DNA of 64,000 bases from Amycolatopsis sp. FBCC-B4732. Its GTDB lineage: Bacteria; Actinomycetota; Actinomycetes; Mycobacteriales; Pseudonocardiaceae. Numbering within the stretch: the stretch's first letter is position 1; the number at the start of each line of letters is the position of its first letter. The position numbers were made by a program, and so were the translations under genes. The notes beneath the pieces are model-generated. The model was not told the DNA's origin and did no database searches. It saw only the letters and a list, made by a program, of their open reading frames with translations. Below are positions 25,878 to 33,860 of this stretch, in pieces. Location: the NCBI RefSeq assembly GCF_023008405.1, contig NZ_CP095376.1, forward strand, positions 954,001 through 1,018,000, written 5' to 3'.

Positions 25878-26797
25878 CAGAAGTACCCCTCACGCTTGCG
25901 GTCTTCCATGGCCGCTTCGGACATCCGGTCGTCGGCGCGGGTGGCGCCGCGTTCGGTGAGCCGTGACGCGGACACCTCGGCGATGACGTCTTCGACGGTG
26001 GTCGCGGCGGACTCGATCGCGCCGGTGCACGAGCCGTCGCCGACGGTCCGGTACCGCACGGTTAGCTCGCGGACCTCTTCGCCGGGCCGCGGGCCGCCCC
26101 ACGGGCCTTCGGTCAGCAGCATCCCGTCGCGCAGGTACACCTCGCGCTGGTGCGCGTAGTAGATCGGCGGCAGCTCGACCTTCTCGCGGGCGATGTAGTT
26201 CCAGACGTCGGCCTCGGTCCAGTTGGACAGCGGGAAGACGCGCACCTGCTCGCCCGGGCGGTGCCGGCCGTTGTACAGGTTCCACAGCTCGGGGCGCTGC
26301 CGCCGCGGCTCCCACTGGCCGAAGGCGTTGCGGAGGCTGAAGATCCGCTCCTTCGCCCGGGCGCGCTCCTCGTCGCGGCGCCCACCGCCGAAGACGGCGT
26401 CGAACTTGTTCTCGGAGATCGTGTCGAGCAGCGGCGTGGTCTGCAGCGGGTTGCGCATCCCGTCGGCGCGCTCTTCGAGGCGCCCGTCGTCGATCCAGTC
26501 CTGGACCTTCGCCACGACCAGGCGCAGCCCGTGCCGCTCGACGACCCGGTCGCGGAACTCGATGACCTCGTCGAAGTTGTGCCCGGTGTCCACGTGCAGC
26601 AGCGGGAACGGCACCGGCGCCGGCCAGAACGCCTTGATCGCCAGGTGCAGCAGCAGCGTCGAATCCTTGCCACCGGAGAAGAGGATCACCGGCCGGTCGA
26701 ACTCGCCTGCCACCTCCCGGAAGATGTGAATGGCTTCGGATTCCAAAGCCGCCAGGTTGTCCTGTGCCGCGTCGGTGGCGGGCTCCAAGGTCGTCAT
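25877..26797 (-). CDS. cysD: Sulfate adenylyltransferase subunit 2
   Basis: This 306-residue PP-loop ATP pyrophosphatase carries the SGGKDST motif, LLHVDTGHNFDEVIEFRD and the C-terminal REGYF. It forms APS from sulfate and ATP in complex with CysN. The ATG at 26797 is used; longer in-frame sequence overlaps cysH. Only 11 nt separate it from the cysH stop, so it belongs to the same operon. Confidence 0.96.
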   Translation of the reverse strand: MTTLEPATDAAQDNLAALESEAIHIFREVAGEFDRPVILFSGGKDSTLLLHLAIKAFWPAPVPFPLLHVDTGHNFDEVIEFRDRVVERHGLRLVVAKVQDWIDDGRLEERADGMRNPLQTTPLLDTISENKFDAVFGGGRRDEERARAKERIFSLRNAFGQWEPRRQRPELWNLYNGRHRPGEQVRVFPLSNWTEADVWNYIAREKVELPPIYYAHQREVYLRDGMLLTEGPWGGPRPGEEVRELTVRYRTVGDGSCTGAIESAATTVEDVIAEVSASRLTERGATRADDRMSEAAMEDRKREGYF

Positions 26798-26808
26798 GCG
26801 TCCCTTCC

Positions 26809-27504
26809 TCAGCCGTGCAATCCGCACTCGGTCTTCGACTGACCCGCCCACCGGCCGCTGCGCGGGTCCTGGCCCGGCTCGACGCGAGCCGTGCAGGGGG
26901 CGCAGCCGATCGACAGGTAGCCGATCGAAACCAGCGGGTTTTCGAGGATCCCGTGCTCGCGGATGTAGCCGTTGAACTCGTCGTCGGTCCACGCCGCGAT
27001 CGGGTTGACCTTCACCAGGCCGTTGCGGTCGTCCCAGGTGACGATCGGGGTGTTCGCGCGGGTCGGCGCGTCGACCCGGCGCACGCCGGTGATCCACGCC
27101 GAGTAGTTCGAGAGGGTCTTGCGCAGCGGCACGACCTTCCGCAGGTTGCAGCACAGCGTCGCGTCGCGCTCGTGCAGCTTTTCGCCGTACTCCGCGTCCT
27201 GCTCGGCGACGCTCTGCTCGGCCTGGGCGTTGACGATCTTCACGCCCGGGTAGACCGTCTGCACGGCGTCGCGCGTGCCGAGCGTCTCGGGGAAGTGGTA
27301 CCCGGTCTCGAGGAAGAGCACGTCCACCTCGGGCTTCACCTTCGTCGCGAGGTCGATGAGCACGGCGTCCTGCATGTTGGACGCGACGATGAAGTCGTCG
27401 CCGAACGTGTCGACGGTCCAGCGGATCGCTTCGTCGGCGGTGGCGTCCGCGAGCTCCTTGGACGCGCGCTCGGCGAGGGTCTTGTAGTCGGCGGTGGCGG
27501 TCAT
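26809..27504 (-). CDS. cysH: Assimilatory adenylylsulfate (APS) reductase
   Basis: This 231-residue PAPS/APS reductase family enzyme retains the iron-sulfur cysteines CC (DATLCCNLRK) and CAPC (SIGCAPCTAR). These distinguish APS reductases with a 4Fe-4S cluster from cluster-free PAPS reductases. The catalytic Cys is in the C-terminal ECGLH. It reduces APS to sulfite using thioredoxin. The ATG at 27504 overlaps the stop of the upstream zinc-ribbon gene (ATGA). Confidence 0.94.
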   Translation of the reverse strand: MTATADYKTLAERASKELADATADEAIRWTVDTFGDDFIVASNMQDAVLIDLATKVKPEVDVLFLETGYHFPETLGTRDAVQTVYPGVKIVNAQAEQSVAEQDAEYGEKLHERDATLCCNLRKVVPLRKTLSNYSAWITGVRRVDAPTRANTPIVTWDDRNGLVKVNPIAAWTDDEFNGYIREHGILENPLVSIGYLSIGCAPCTARVEPGQDPRSGRWAGQSKTECGLHG

Positions 27505-27650
27505 CGGGAAACCTCCGGGAGGGACAGGCCGAGGAACTTCACCGAGAAAACCCGGCGACAGGCCGAACACAGCCAGCCGCCGTTCTCTTCCGGCCGCAGA
27601 TCCTCGTCACCGCAGTACGGGCAGTAGTACGGAGCCGCTCGCTCGGTCAC
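27501..27650 (-). CDS. Small zinc-ribbon protein of the sulfate-assimilation operon
   Basis: This 49-residue protein has two CxxC knuckles (YYCPYCGDE and WLCSACRRVFS) spaced like a zinc ribbon. Its GTG overlaps the sir stop (GTGA) and its stop overlaps the cysH ATG (ATGA), so it is tightly coupled between sulfite reductase and APS reductase. Similar tiny proteins occur in this position in other actinobacterial sulfate operons; their role is not established. A redox or iron-sulfur assembly function would be speculation. Confidence 0.85.
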   Translation of the reverse strand: MTERAAPYYCPYCGDEDLRPEENGGWLCSACRRVFSVKFLGLSLPEVSR

Positions 27651-29341
27651 TGGAGGGCGCTTTCCTCGGCGCGCAACGCCCACTGCGCGAACCGCTCGCC
27701 GGGTTCGCGCCCGGCCACGTAGTTGCGGACGACGCGCTCGACGTACCCGGTCAGCTCGCCCGAGGTCACCTTGTGCCCGCGCAGCTTCCGGCCGAACCCG
27801 GCGTCGAGGCCGAGGCCGCCGCCCAGGTGCACCTGGAAGCCTTCGACCTGGTTGCCCTCGGCGTCGGTGACGATCTGGCCCTTGAGGCCGATGTCCGCGG
27901 TCTGGATCCGCGCGCAGGAATTGGGGCAGCCGTTGAGGTGCACGCTGACCGGCGTGTCGAGGTCCTTCTGGATGTCCGCCAAGGACTTCTCGAGGTCCGC
28001 GACCAGCTGCTGCGCCCGCGCCTTCGTCTCGACGATGGCGAGCTTGCAGAACTCCAGCCCGGTGCAGGCCATCACGCCGCGCCGCCACGGCGACGGCTTC
28101 GTCTCCAGCCCCAGTTCGCTCAGCTCGGCCTCGAGCGTGGCGACCTGGGCCTCGGGGACGTCGAGCACGACGAGCTTCTGCTGCGGGGTGAGCCGCACGC
28201 GGGCCGACCCGGCGCGCTCGGCGGCCTTGGCGACGGCGACGAGCGTGCCGCCCGATGACCGGCCGGCGATCGGCGCGGCGCCGACGTAGAAGTTGCCGTC
28301 GACCTGCGGGTGCACCCCGACGTGGTCGAGCGGGGCGGCGGGTTCGGCCGGCGCCGGGCCGTCGATCAGCTCGCGCTTGAGGTACTCGTCCTGCAGCACC
28401 TGGCGGAACTTCTCCGCGCCCCAGTCCTTGACCAGGAACTTGATCCGGGCGCGGGAGCGCAGCCGCCGGTAGCCGTAGTCGCGGAAGATCGAGATGACGC
28501 CTTCCCAGACGTCGGGGACCTCGTCCAGCGGCACCCACGCGCCGAGGCGCTGCCCGAGCATCGGGTTGGTCGACAGGCCGCCGCCGACCCAGACGTCGAA
28601 GCCGGGGCCGTGCTCGGGGTGGTCGACGCCGACGAAGGCGATGTCGTGGATCTCGTGCGCGACGTCGGGCTGGCCGGAGACCGCGGTCTTGAACTTGCGC
28701 GGCAGGTTCGCGAACTCGGGCTTGCCGATGTAGCGGCGCTTGATCTCGTCGATCGCCGGCGTGCCGTCGATCACTTCGTCGGCCGCGATGCCGGCGACCG
28801 GCGAGCCGAGGATGACGCGCGGGCTGTCGCCGCACGCCTCCATCGTCGTCATGCCGGACTGCTCGAGCTTGTCCCAGATCGCGGGGACGTCCTCGATCCG
28901 GATCCAGTGGTACTGGATGTTCTGCCGGTCGGTGATGTCGGCGGTGTCGCGGGCGTACTGCTGCGAGATCTCGCCGAGCACGGTGAGCTGCCGGGTGGTC
29001 AGCGCGCCGCCGTCGAGGCGGACCCGCAGCATGAAGTAGCTGTCGTCGAGCTCTTCGGGCTCCAGCGTCGCGGTGCGGCCGCCGTCGATCCCCGGCTTGC
29101 GCTGGGTGTAGAGGCCGAACCAGCGGAACCGGCCGCGCAGGTCACCCGGGTCGATCGCGTCGAACCCGCGGTGGGCGTAGATGTTTTCGATCCGCGCCCG
29201 CACGTTGAGCGGGTGATCGTCCTTCTTCGACCGCTCGTTCGGGTTCAGCGGCTCCCGGTAACCGAGCGCCCACTGCCCTTCGCCGCGCTTCTGCTTCGCG
29301 CGGGTGGGTCGGGCGGGGGTCTGACGCGTGGGCGTGGCCAT
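27647..29341 (-). CDS. sir: Ferredoxin-type sulfite reductase (siroheme, 4Fe-4S)
   Basis: This 564-residue protein has duplicated nitrite/sulfite-reductase half-domains. The siroheme/4Fe-4S cysteines are seen in MACTGLEFCKLA and LNGCPNSCARIQ, and the substrate-side motif TTRQLTVLGEISQQYARDTADITDRQNIQYHW is present. It reduces sulfite to sulfide with six electrons. A nitrite reductase reading is disfavoured by the cys operon context. The ATG at 29341 is preceded by CGGAGGA. A 28-codon leader peptide gene lies 56 nt upstream. Confidence 0.94.
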   Translation of the reverse strand: MATPTRQTPARPTRAKQKRGEGQWALGYREPLNPNERSKKDDHPLNVRARIENIYAHRGFDAIDPGDLRGRFRWFGLYTQRKPGIDGGRTATLEPEELDDSYFMLRVRLDGGALTTRQLTVLGEISQQYARDTADITDRQNIQYHWIRIEDVPAIWDKLEQSGMTTMEACGDSPRVILGSPVAGIAADEVIDGTPAIDEIKRRYIGKPEFANLPRKFKTAVSGQPDVAHEIHDIAFVGVDHPEHGPGFDVWVGGGLSTNPMLGQRLGAWVPLDEVPDVWEGVISIFRDYGYRRLRSRARIKFLVKDWGAEKFRQVLQDEYLKRELIDGPAPAEPAAPLDHVGVHPQVDGNFYVGAAPIAGRSSGGTLVAVAKAAERAGSARVRLTPQQKLVVLDVPEAQVATLEAELSELGLETKPSPWRRGVMACTGLEFCKLAIVETKARAQQLVADLEKSLADIQKDLDTPVSVHLNGCPNSCARIQTADIGLKGQIVTDAEGNQVEGFQVHLGGGLGLDAGFGRKLRGHKVTSGELTGYVERVVRNYVAGREPGERFAQWALRAEESALQ

Positions 29342-29396
29342 GGCGGCGTCCTCCGAGGGGGCTGTCCGATTTCGTGGCAGGTGGTGGCGACGGCAG

Positions 29397-29483
29397 TCAG
29401 CGAACGGGTGCGCAGAGGGCGCTGGCGACCCGCAGGAGGTCGACGTGGCGGCGGGCCACGAGGAAGTCACCGGCATGAGTCAC
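29397..29483 (-). CDS. Cysteine-type leader peptide of the sulfate operon
   Basis: This is a 28-codon frame (GTG at 29483, TGA at 29397-29399) whose product ends RRHVDLLRVASALCAPVR. The RHVDLLRVxSALC block is the recurring putative leader peptide found before sulfur genes in Streptomyces and relatives. Its single Cys near the end suggests ribosome stalling at a Cys codon controls the downstream sir gene, 56 nt away. Its CCTCC (Leu-Leu codons) could pair with the GGAGG ribosome site of sir, an inferred switch. An internal in-frame GTG would give a 20-residue version. Confidence 0.8.
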   Translation of the reverse strand: MTHAGDFLVARRHVDLLRVASALCAPVR

Positions 29484-29597
29484 GACGTGAGCGTGCCACG
29501 CGTCCACAATGTGGTCCAGGCCTGACCGCATGCTGGGAGAAGGGTCACTCACCTGCGAAAATCGTGTCAACCATGCTGCGTGCGGACTCTTGCGCCA

Positions 29598-29641
29598 TTC
29601 AAACCACTACAGGTAGAGTACTTCGGACACAGTGGTTTGAA
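29598..29641. promoter_or_regulatory. 11-bp inverted repeat over the VOC-gene promoter
   Basis: TTCAAACCACT (29598-29608) is repeated inverted as AGTGGTTTGAA (29631-29641), 13 nt before the VOC gene start. Promoter-like TAGAGT lies between the arms, so it may be a two-site operator or, if transcribed, a leader hairpin. Confidence 0.6.
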
Positions 29642-29653
29642 GAGGGGAACTGG

Positions 29654-30070
29654 ATGCAGGTCAAGGGTTTCGGGGCGGGGTACCTGGTCGACGACGTCGC
29701 CGCGACCACCCGCTTCTACGCCGACGTGCTCGGGCTGACGGTCACCGTCGAGCTGGACTGGTTCGCCAGCGTCAACGCCGGCGCGCCGGGCTACGAGATC
29801 AGCTTCGTGCAGCGCGGGCACGCGTCGGTGCCGGCGGGGTACCGGGCGGCCGAGACGACCGGCGTGATGTTCGGGCTCGTCGTCGAAGACGCGGCGGCCG
29901 AGGCGAAGCGGCTGGCGGAGGCGGGGGTGGACCTCGTCGTGCCCCTCGTCGACGAGGTGTACGGGCAGCGGCACTTCTACGTCGCGGACCCGGACGGCGT
30001 GCTGCTCGACGTCATCGAAATGATCCCCGTCGACCCCGAGTGGGCGGCGGCGAACCTCCCGGCCTCGTAG
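29654..30070 (+). CDS. VOC-family (glyoxalase-like) protein
   Basis: This 138-residue protein opens VKGFGAGYLVDDVAATTRFYADVLGLTV and ends RHFYVADPDGVLLDVIEMI, the standard VOC fold with a metal-ligand pattern. The ATG at 29654 is preceded by GAGGGGAAC. The long open frame upstream is the antisense of sir and is not coding. The gene is expressed from the palindrome-bearing promoter upstream, divergent to the sulfate operon. Function unknown; resistance or dioxygenase roles are possible. Confidence 0.85.
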   Translation: MQVKGFGAGYLVDDVAATTRFYADVLGLTVTVELDWFASVNAGAPGYEISFVQRGHASVPAGYRAAETTGVMFGLVVEDAAAEAKRLAEAGVDLVVPLVDEVYGQRHFYVADPDGVLLDVIEMIPVDPEWAAANLPAS

Positions 30071-30084
30071 GGGACAATCGGGGT

Positions 30085-31302
30085 GTGCCCGAGCTGCGTC
30101 CCGACCCCGCCACCCCGATCGATCCGGCGTTGCCGGAAAGCGCGCTGGACGGCCTCGGCAGCAGAGCGTTCGGGGTCTACGTGCACGTCCCGTTCTGCGC
30201 GACGCGCTGCGGTTACTGCGACTTCAACACCTACACCGCGGGTGAGCTGGACTCCGGCTCGTCGCCCCAGTCCTGGCTCGAGGGGCTGCGGCGCGAGCTG
30301 GAGCTGGCCGCCCGCGTGCTGGTCGTGCCGCCGGCCGCCGACACCGTGTTCGTCGGCGGCGGCACGCCTTCGCTGCTCGGCGCGGACGGCCTGGCTTCGG
30401 TGCTCGACGCCGTCCGCGACGTCTTCGGGCTCGCCCCGGGCGCCGAGGTGACGACGGAGTCGAACCCGGAGTCGACGTCGCCGGAGTTCTTCGCCGGGAT
30501 CCGCGAGGCCGGCTACACCCGCGTTTCGCTGGGCATGCAGTCGGCCGCGCCGCACGTGCTGAAGATCCTCGACCGCGTGCACACGCCGGGCCGGCCGGGG
30601 CAGGCCGCCGCCGAAGCGCGCGCCGCCGGGTTCGACCACGTGAACCTCGACGTGATCTACGGCACGCCGGGAGAACGCCCGGACGACCTCCTCGCCACCC
30701 TCGACGCCGTGCTGGCCGCCGGCGTCGACCACGTGTCCGCGTACGCGCTGATCGTCGAGGAGGGCACCGCGCTGGCTCGCCGCGTGCGCCGCGGCGAGCT
30801 GCCCGCGCCCGACGACGACGTGCTGGCCGCGGACTACGAGATGATCGACGCGGCGCTCGCGGCGGCCGGGCTGCGCTGGTACGAGGTGTCGAACTGGGCG
30901 GCCTCCGACGCGGCCCGCTGCCGCCACAACCTCGGCTACTGGCGCGGCGACGACTGGTGGGGCGCCGGCCCGGGCGCGCACAGCCACGTCGGCGGGGTGC
31001 GCTGGTGGAACGTCAAGCACCCGGCGCGCTACGCCGCGCTGCTGGCCGGCGGCGATTCGCCGGCGGGCGGGCGCGAAGTGCTCACCGACGACGACCAGCA
31101 CCTCGAGCGGATCATGCTCGAGCTCCGCGTCGCCGAAGGGCTGCCGCTCGACGCCCTCGACGAGCCCGGGCTCGCCGAAGCCCGCGCGGCCGCGGCGGAG
31201 GGCCTGCTCGACCCGTCCGCTTTGGACACGCGGGGCCGCGCGGTGCTCACCGACCGCGGGCGGCTGCTCGCCGACGGCGTCGTCCGGCGGCTCGCGGGCT
31301 GA
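30085..31302 (+). CDS. hemW: Radical-SAM heme chaperone HemW
   Basis: This 405-residue protein has the radical-SAM motif CATRCGYCDF (CxxxCxxC) near the N-terminus, TVFVGGGTPSLL and ESNPES. The HemW-specific RWYEVSNWAASDAARCRHNLGYWRG follows. It lacks the coproporphyrinogen dehydrogenase-specific extra cysteine in CxxxCxxC-x-C (F here), as in HemW. Family members bind and deliver heme. The GTG at 30085 is chosen over an in-frame GTG at 30040 inside the VOC gene. It is the scaffold gene between lepA and hrcA in actinobacteria. Confidence 0.93.
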   Translation: MPELRPDPATPIDPALPESALDGLGSRAFGVYVHVPFCATRCGYCDFNTYTAGELDSGSSPQSWLEGLRRELELAARVLVVPPAADTVFVGGGTPSLLGADGLASVLDAVRDVFGLAPGAEVTTESNPESTSPEFFAGIREAGYTRVSLGMQSAAPHVLKILDRVHTPGRPGQAAAEARAAGFDHVNLDVIYGTPGERPDDLLATLDAVLAAGVDHVSAYALIVEEGTALARRVRRGELPAPDDDVLAADYEMIDAALAAAGLRWYEVSNWAASDAARCRHNLGYWRGDDWWGAGPGAHSHVGGVRWWNVKHPARYAALLAGGDSPAGGREVLTDDDQHLERIMLELRVAEGLPLDALDEPGLAEARAAAAEGLLDPSALDTRGRAVLTDRGRLLADGVVRRLAG

Positions 31303-31327
31303 GCCGGGAATTATTCCGGCCGCCCCG

Positions 31328-31352
31328 GTCGTTGCTTGTATTGAGCAACGAC
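31328..31352. promoter_or_regulatory. 25-bp operator-like inverted repeat
   Basis: GTCGTTGCT (31328-31336) and AGCAACGAC (31344-31352) form a perfect 9-bp inverted repeat around TGTATTG. It ends 14 nt before the ATG of the MDR gene and may cover its -10 element, so it is a likely repressor or activator site. Confidence 0.65.
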
Positions 31353-31366
31353 TTCCGGGAGGCCTC

Positions 31367-32287
31367 ATGGCGCGCGCGATCAAGTTCGACGAGTACGGCG
31401 ACGTGGAGGTCCTCCGGGTCGAGGACGTCCCCTTGCCGATCGCCGGACCGGGGCAGGTGCTCGTCGAGGTGCGGGCCGCCGGGATCAACCCGGGCGAGGC
31501 GGCCATCCGGCGGGGCTTCCTGCACGAGCGCTACCCGGCGACGTTCCCGTCCGGTCAGGGCAGCGACTTCGCCGGCGTCGTGGCCGAGCTCGGCCAAGGC
31601 GTCGAGGAGATCGCCGTCGGCGACGAGGTGATCGGGTTCGTCGACACCCGCTCCAGCCACGCCGACTTCGTCGTCGCGGAAGCGGAGAACCTGACGCCGA
31701 AGCCCGCCGACCTGCCGTGGGAGGTCGCCGGCTCGCTGTTCGTGGCCGGCACGACCGCGTACGCCGCGGTGGGAGCGGTGTGCCCGCGCGAAGGGGAGAC
31801 GGTCGTCGTTTCGGGCGCGGCGGGCGGTGTGGGTTCGCTCGCGGTGCAGCTGGCGAAGCTGGCCGGCGCCGAGGTGATCGGCCTCGCCGGCGAAGCGAAC
31901 CACGAGTGGCTGCGCGAGCTCGGCGTCGTCCCGGTTTCCTACGGGGATGGCGTTCTCGGGCGGATCAGGGAAGCGGCGCCGGACGGCGTCCACGCCTTCG
32001 TCGACACCTTCGGTTCCGGGTACGTGGAACTGGCGCTGCACCTGGGGATCCACCCCGGGCGGATCGACACGATCATCGACTTCGAGGCGGCCGCGAAGTA
32101 CAACGTCAAGACCGACGGCAACGCGGCCGGCGCGTCCGCCGACATCCTGCGCGAGCTGGGCCTGTTGCTGGACAAGGGGTTGCTGACCCTGCCGGTCGCC
32201 CGCGTCTACCCGCTGGACGAGGTGCGCGACGCCTACCGCGAGCTGGAGCAGCGGCACACGCGCGGCAAGATCGTGCTGCGGCCCTAG
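31367..32287 (+). CDS. NADP-dependent MDR oxidoreductase (quinone-oxidoreductase type)
   Basis: This 306-residue protein shows a GroES-like domain (VEVRAAGINPGEAAIRRG) and an NADPH-binding VVVSGAAGGVGSLAVQLAKLAGAEV. Catalytic zinc ligands are absent, placing it with zeta-crystallin-like quinone reductases. GGGAGG precedes the ATG. It is convergent with, and overlaps by 4 nt, the TetR gene. A clear palindrome in its promoter indicates dedicated regulation, perhaps by a nearby regulator. Confidence 0.88.
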   Translation: MARAIKFDEYGDVEVLRVEDVPLPIAGPGQVLVEVRAAGINPGEAAIRRGFLHERYPATFPSGQGSDFAGVVAELGQGVEEIAVGDEVIGFVDTRSSHADFVVAEAENLTPKPADLPWEVAGSLFVAGTTAYAAVGAVCPREGETVVVSGAAGGVGSLAVQLAKLAGAEVIGLAGEANHEWLRELGVVPVSYGDGVLGRIREAAPDGVHAFVDTFGSGYVELALHLGIHPGRIDTIIDFEAAAKYNVKTDGNAAGASADILRELGLLLDKGLLTLPVARVYPLDEVRDAYRELEQRHTRGKIVLRP

Positions 32288-32988
32288 TTTTTCGCGGCCA
32301 GCACCTTGAGGCCGGCGAGGTAGGTGTCGAGGGCGAACTCGAGGCGTTCGGTGGCCGTCTCGGCGGAGAAGAACTCGCCGATGCGCAGCATGTTCGGGAA
32401 CGACTCGGCGGGCAGCGAGCGCATGTAGGCGACCATCTGCTCGCCGCGTTTCGCCGTCTCGGCCTGGTCGATGTCGCCCCAGGTCCAGCCGCTGGCTTCG
32501 TACGCGTACGCCTTGGCGTAGAGGGAAAGCGCGTCGCCCGCGAACGTCGCCTGCTTGAGCCCGAGGCCGCCGGCGCGCAGCAGGGCGAGCATCGCCTCGC
32601 CCTGCTGCAGCGAACTCGGCGTGACCGGCACGGCGATGTCCCACGCCACGCGCGCGATGCCGGGGTGGGCGACCATCACCCGGATCTGCGCGCGGACGAG
32701 GTCCTTGACCTGCGCGTCCCAGCGGGCCGGGTCCGGCTCCGGCAGCGGCACGTCGGCGAGCACGGCGTCGAGCATCAGCTCCGCCAGTTCGTCCTTGTTG
32801 GACACGTGCGCGTAGAGCGACGCGGGCCCGGTGTCGAGTTCCTGCGCGACCCGCCGCATGGTGACCGCCTCGAACCCCTCCTTCGCCAGGATTTCCAGCC
32901 CCGTCTTCACGACGAGTTCCTGGGACAGGACGGGTTTCGCGGCGCGGCGGCGCGGGGCGCTGCGCCACGGCGGCGGGGGAACGGTCAC
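32284..32988 (-). CDS. TetR/AcrR-family repressor with C-terminal TetR_C domain
   Basis: This 234-residue regulator has a TetR helix-turn-helix (GLEILAKEGFEAVTMRRVAQELDTGPASLYAHVSNKDEL). A larger alpha-helical ligand domain of the TetR_C_1 type follows. The GTG at 32988 begins right at the operator array. It almost certainly represses itself and the divergent SnoaL-like gene through four 18-bp-spaced dyads at 32991-33055. The inducer is unknown. Confidence 0.88.
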   Translation of the reverse strand: MTVPPPPWRSAPRRRAAKPVLSQELVVKTGLEILAKEGFEAVTMRRVAQELDTGPASLYAHVSNKDELAELMLDAVLADVPLPEPDPARWDAQVKDLVRAQIRVMVAHPGIARVAWDIAVPVTPSSLQQGEAMLALLRAGGLGLKQATFAGDALSLYAKAYAYEASGWTWGDIDQAETAKRGEQMVAYMRSLPAESFPNMLRIGEFFSAETATERLEFALDTYLAGLKVLAAKN

Positions 32989-32990
32989 GC

Positions 32991-33055
32991 GAACACTGTA
33001 CTTGACGCGAACGGCGTTCGTCGATAGAACAGTGTTCGTCAAACGAACAGCGTTC
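32991..33055. promoter_or_regulatory. Four operator dyads phased at 18 bp
   Basis: GAACACTGTAC (32991-33001), GAACGGCGTTC (33009-33019), GAACAGTGTTC (33027-33037) and GAACAGCGTTC (33045-33055) have centres at 32996, 33014, 33032 and 33050, exactly 18 bp apart. They fill the space between tetR and the SnoaL-like gene, and all fit a GAACNNYGTTC TetR-type dyad. Confidence 0.85.
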
Positions 33056-33069
33056 GTGAAGGGGATCCT

Positions 33070-33486
33070 ATGACCACGACCACCGCCGAAGCCGACGTCC
33101 GCGCCGTGCTCGGCAAGCTCACGCAGGCCTGGAACGACGGGGACGCGACCGCGTACGGGCGGCTCTTCACCGAAGACGCGGACTACGTAACGTTCTTCGG
33201 GGCGAACTTCGCCGGCCGCGCCGGGATCGAGAGCTCGCACCGCGCGCTCTTCGAAGGACCGCTCAAGGGGATCAAGCTGACCGGGCGGCCCGACGCGGCG
33301 GCGAAGGTGCGGTTCGTCCGCCCGGACGTCGCCGTCGCCGTCGTGGGTGGCGGCTCGTCGGTGACCGGTTCGGACACGACGGACGAAGGCCGTGAATCGA
33401 CCGTCACCTTCGTGCTCGTCCGCGAAGACGGCGAGTGGCTGATCACGGCATTCCAGAACACGCGCGTTTCGGATCCTCGCTCGTGA
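33070..33486 (+). CDS. SgcJ/EcaC-type SnoaL-like protein
   Basis: This 138-residue NTF2-like protein has DVRAVLGKLTQAWNDGDATAYGRLFTEDADYVTFFG and a C-terminal ESTVTFVLVREDGEWLITAFQNTR, typical of the SgcJ/EcaC group of conserved, mostly uncharacterised proteins. AAGGGGA precedes the ATG. It is the presumed main target of the divergent TetR regulator. The next gene begins on its last codon. Confidence 0.85.
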   Translation: MTTTTAEADVRAVLGKLTQAWNDGDATAYGRLFTEDADYVTFFGANFAGRAGIESSHRALFEGPLKGIKLTGRPDAAAKVRFVRPDVAVAVVGGGSSVTGSDTTDEGRESTVTFVLVREDGEWLITAFQNTRVSDPRS

Positions 33487-33815
33487 AAGCGCTTGCGGAG
33501 GCTTCGGGGGTCGTCGCGCGGCCACCCGGGGAGGTGTTCGACCGGTTGCGGGGCCTGCTGAGCGGCGGCCACCCGATGCGGATGGACGTCGACCGCGAAC
33601 GCGGGTTCGTCGCGGTCCAGGGCGGCTGGTGGTACCGCGGGGAGTACCGCGTCACGCCGGATCCGGCCGGCGCCCGCGTCGAGCACCGGGTGGTCAACGC
33701 GGCTTCGCGCGGGCGGTGGGGCGTGCCGGCGGCGAACCGGTTCTTCATCGGGTTCCGGGCGCGGACCGCCGCCGGGTTCGCGCGGCTGCTCGAAGAACTG
33801 AGTACACCTGGGTAG
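33483..33815 (+). CDS. Small SRPBCC-like hypothetical protein
   Basis: This 110-residue protein starts with GTG overlapping the upstream stop (GTGA), so it is translated together with the SnoaL-like gene. Its pattern resembles a short START/SRPBCC-type lipid-binding fold: ASGVVARPPGEVFDRLRGLL, then VQGGWWYRGEYRVTPDPAGARVEHRVVN. The family assignment is tentative. Its functional link to the TetR circuit is inferred from the coupling. Confidence 0.65.
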   Translation: MKALAEASGVVARPPGEVFDRLRGLLSGGHPMRMDVDRERGFVAVQGGWWYRGEYRVTPDPAGARVEHRVVNAASRGRWGVPAANRFFIGFRARTAAGFARLLEELSTPG

Positions 33816-33845
33816 GCACGGGCCCGATCCGGCGCGTAGGCTGAC

Positions 33846-33860
33846 TTAGGTAAGCCTTAG
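33846..33860. promoter_or_regulatory. Iron-box-like site before the siderophore-interacting protein
   Basis: TTAGGTAAGCCTTAG resembles the left half and core of IdeR/DmdR iron boxes (consensus TTAGGTTAGGCTAACCTAA), though its right half is weak. It lies 15-30 nt before the start of a gene whose family is usually iron-repressed. Confidence 0.6.
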
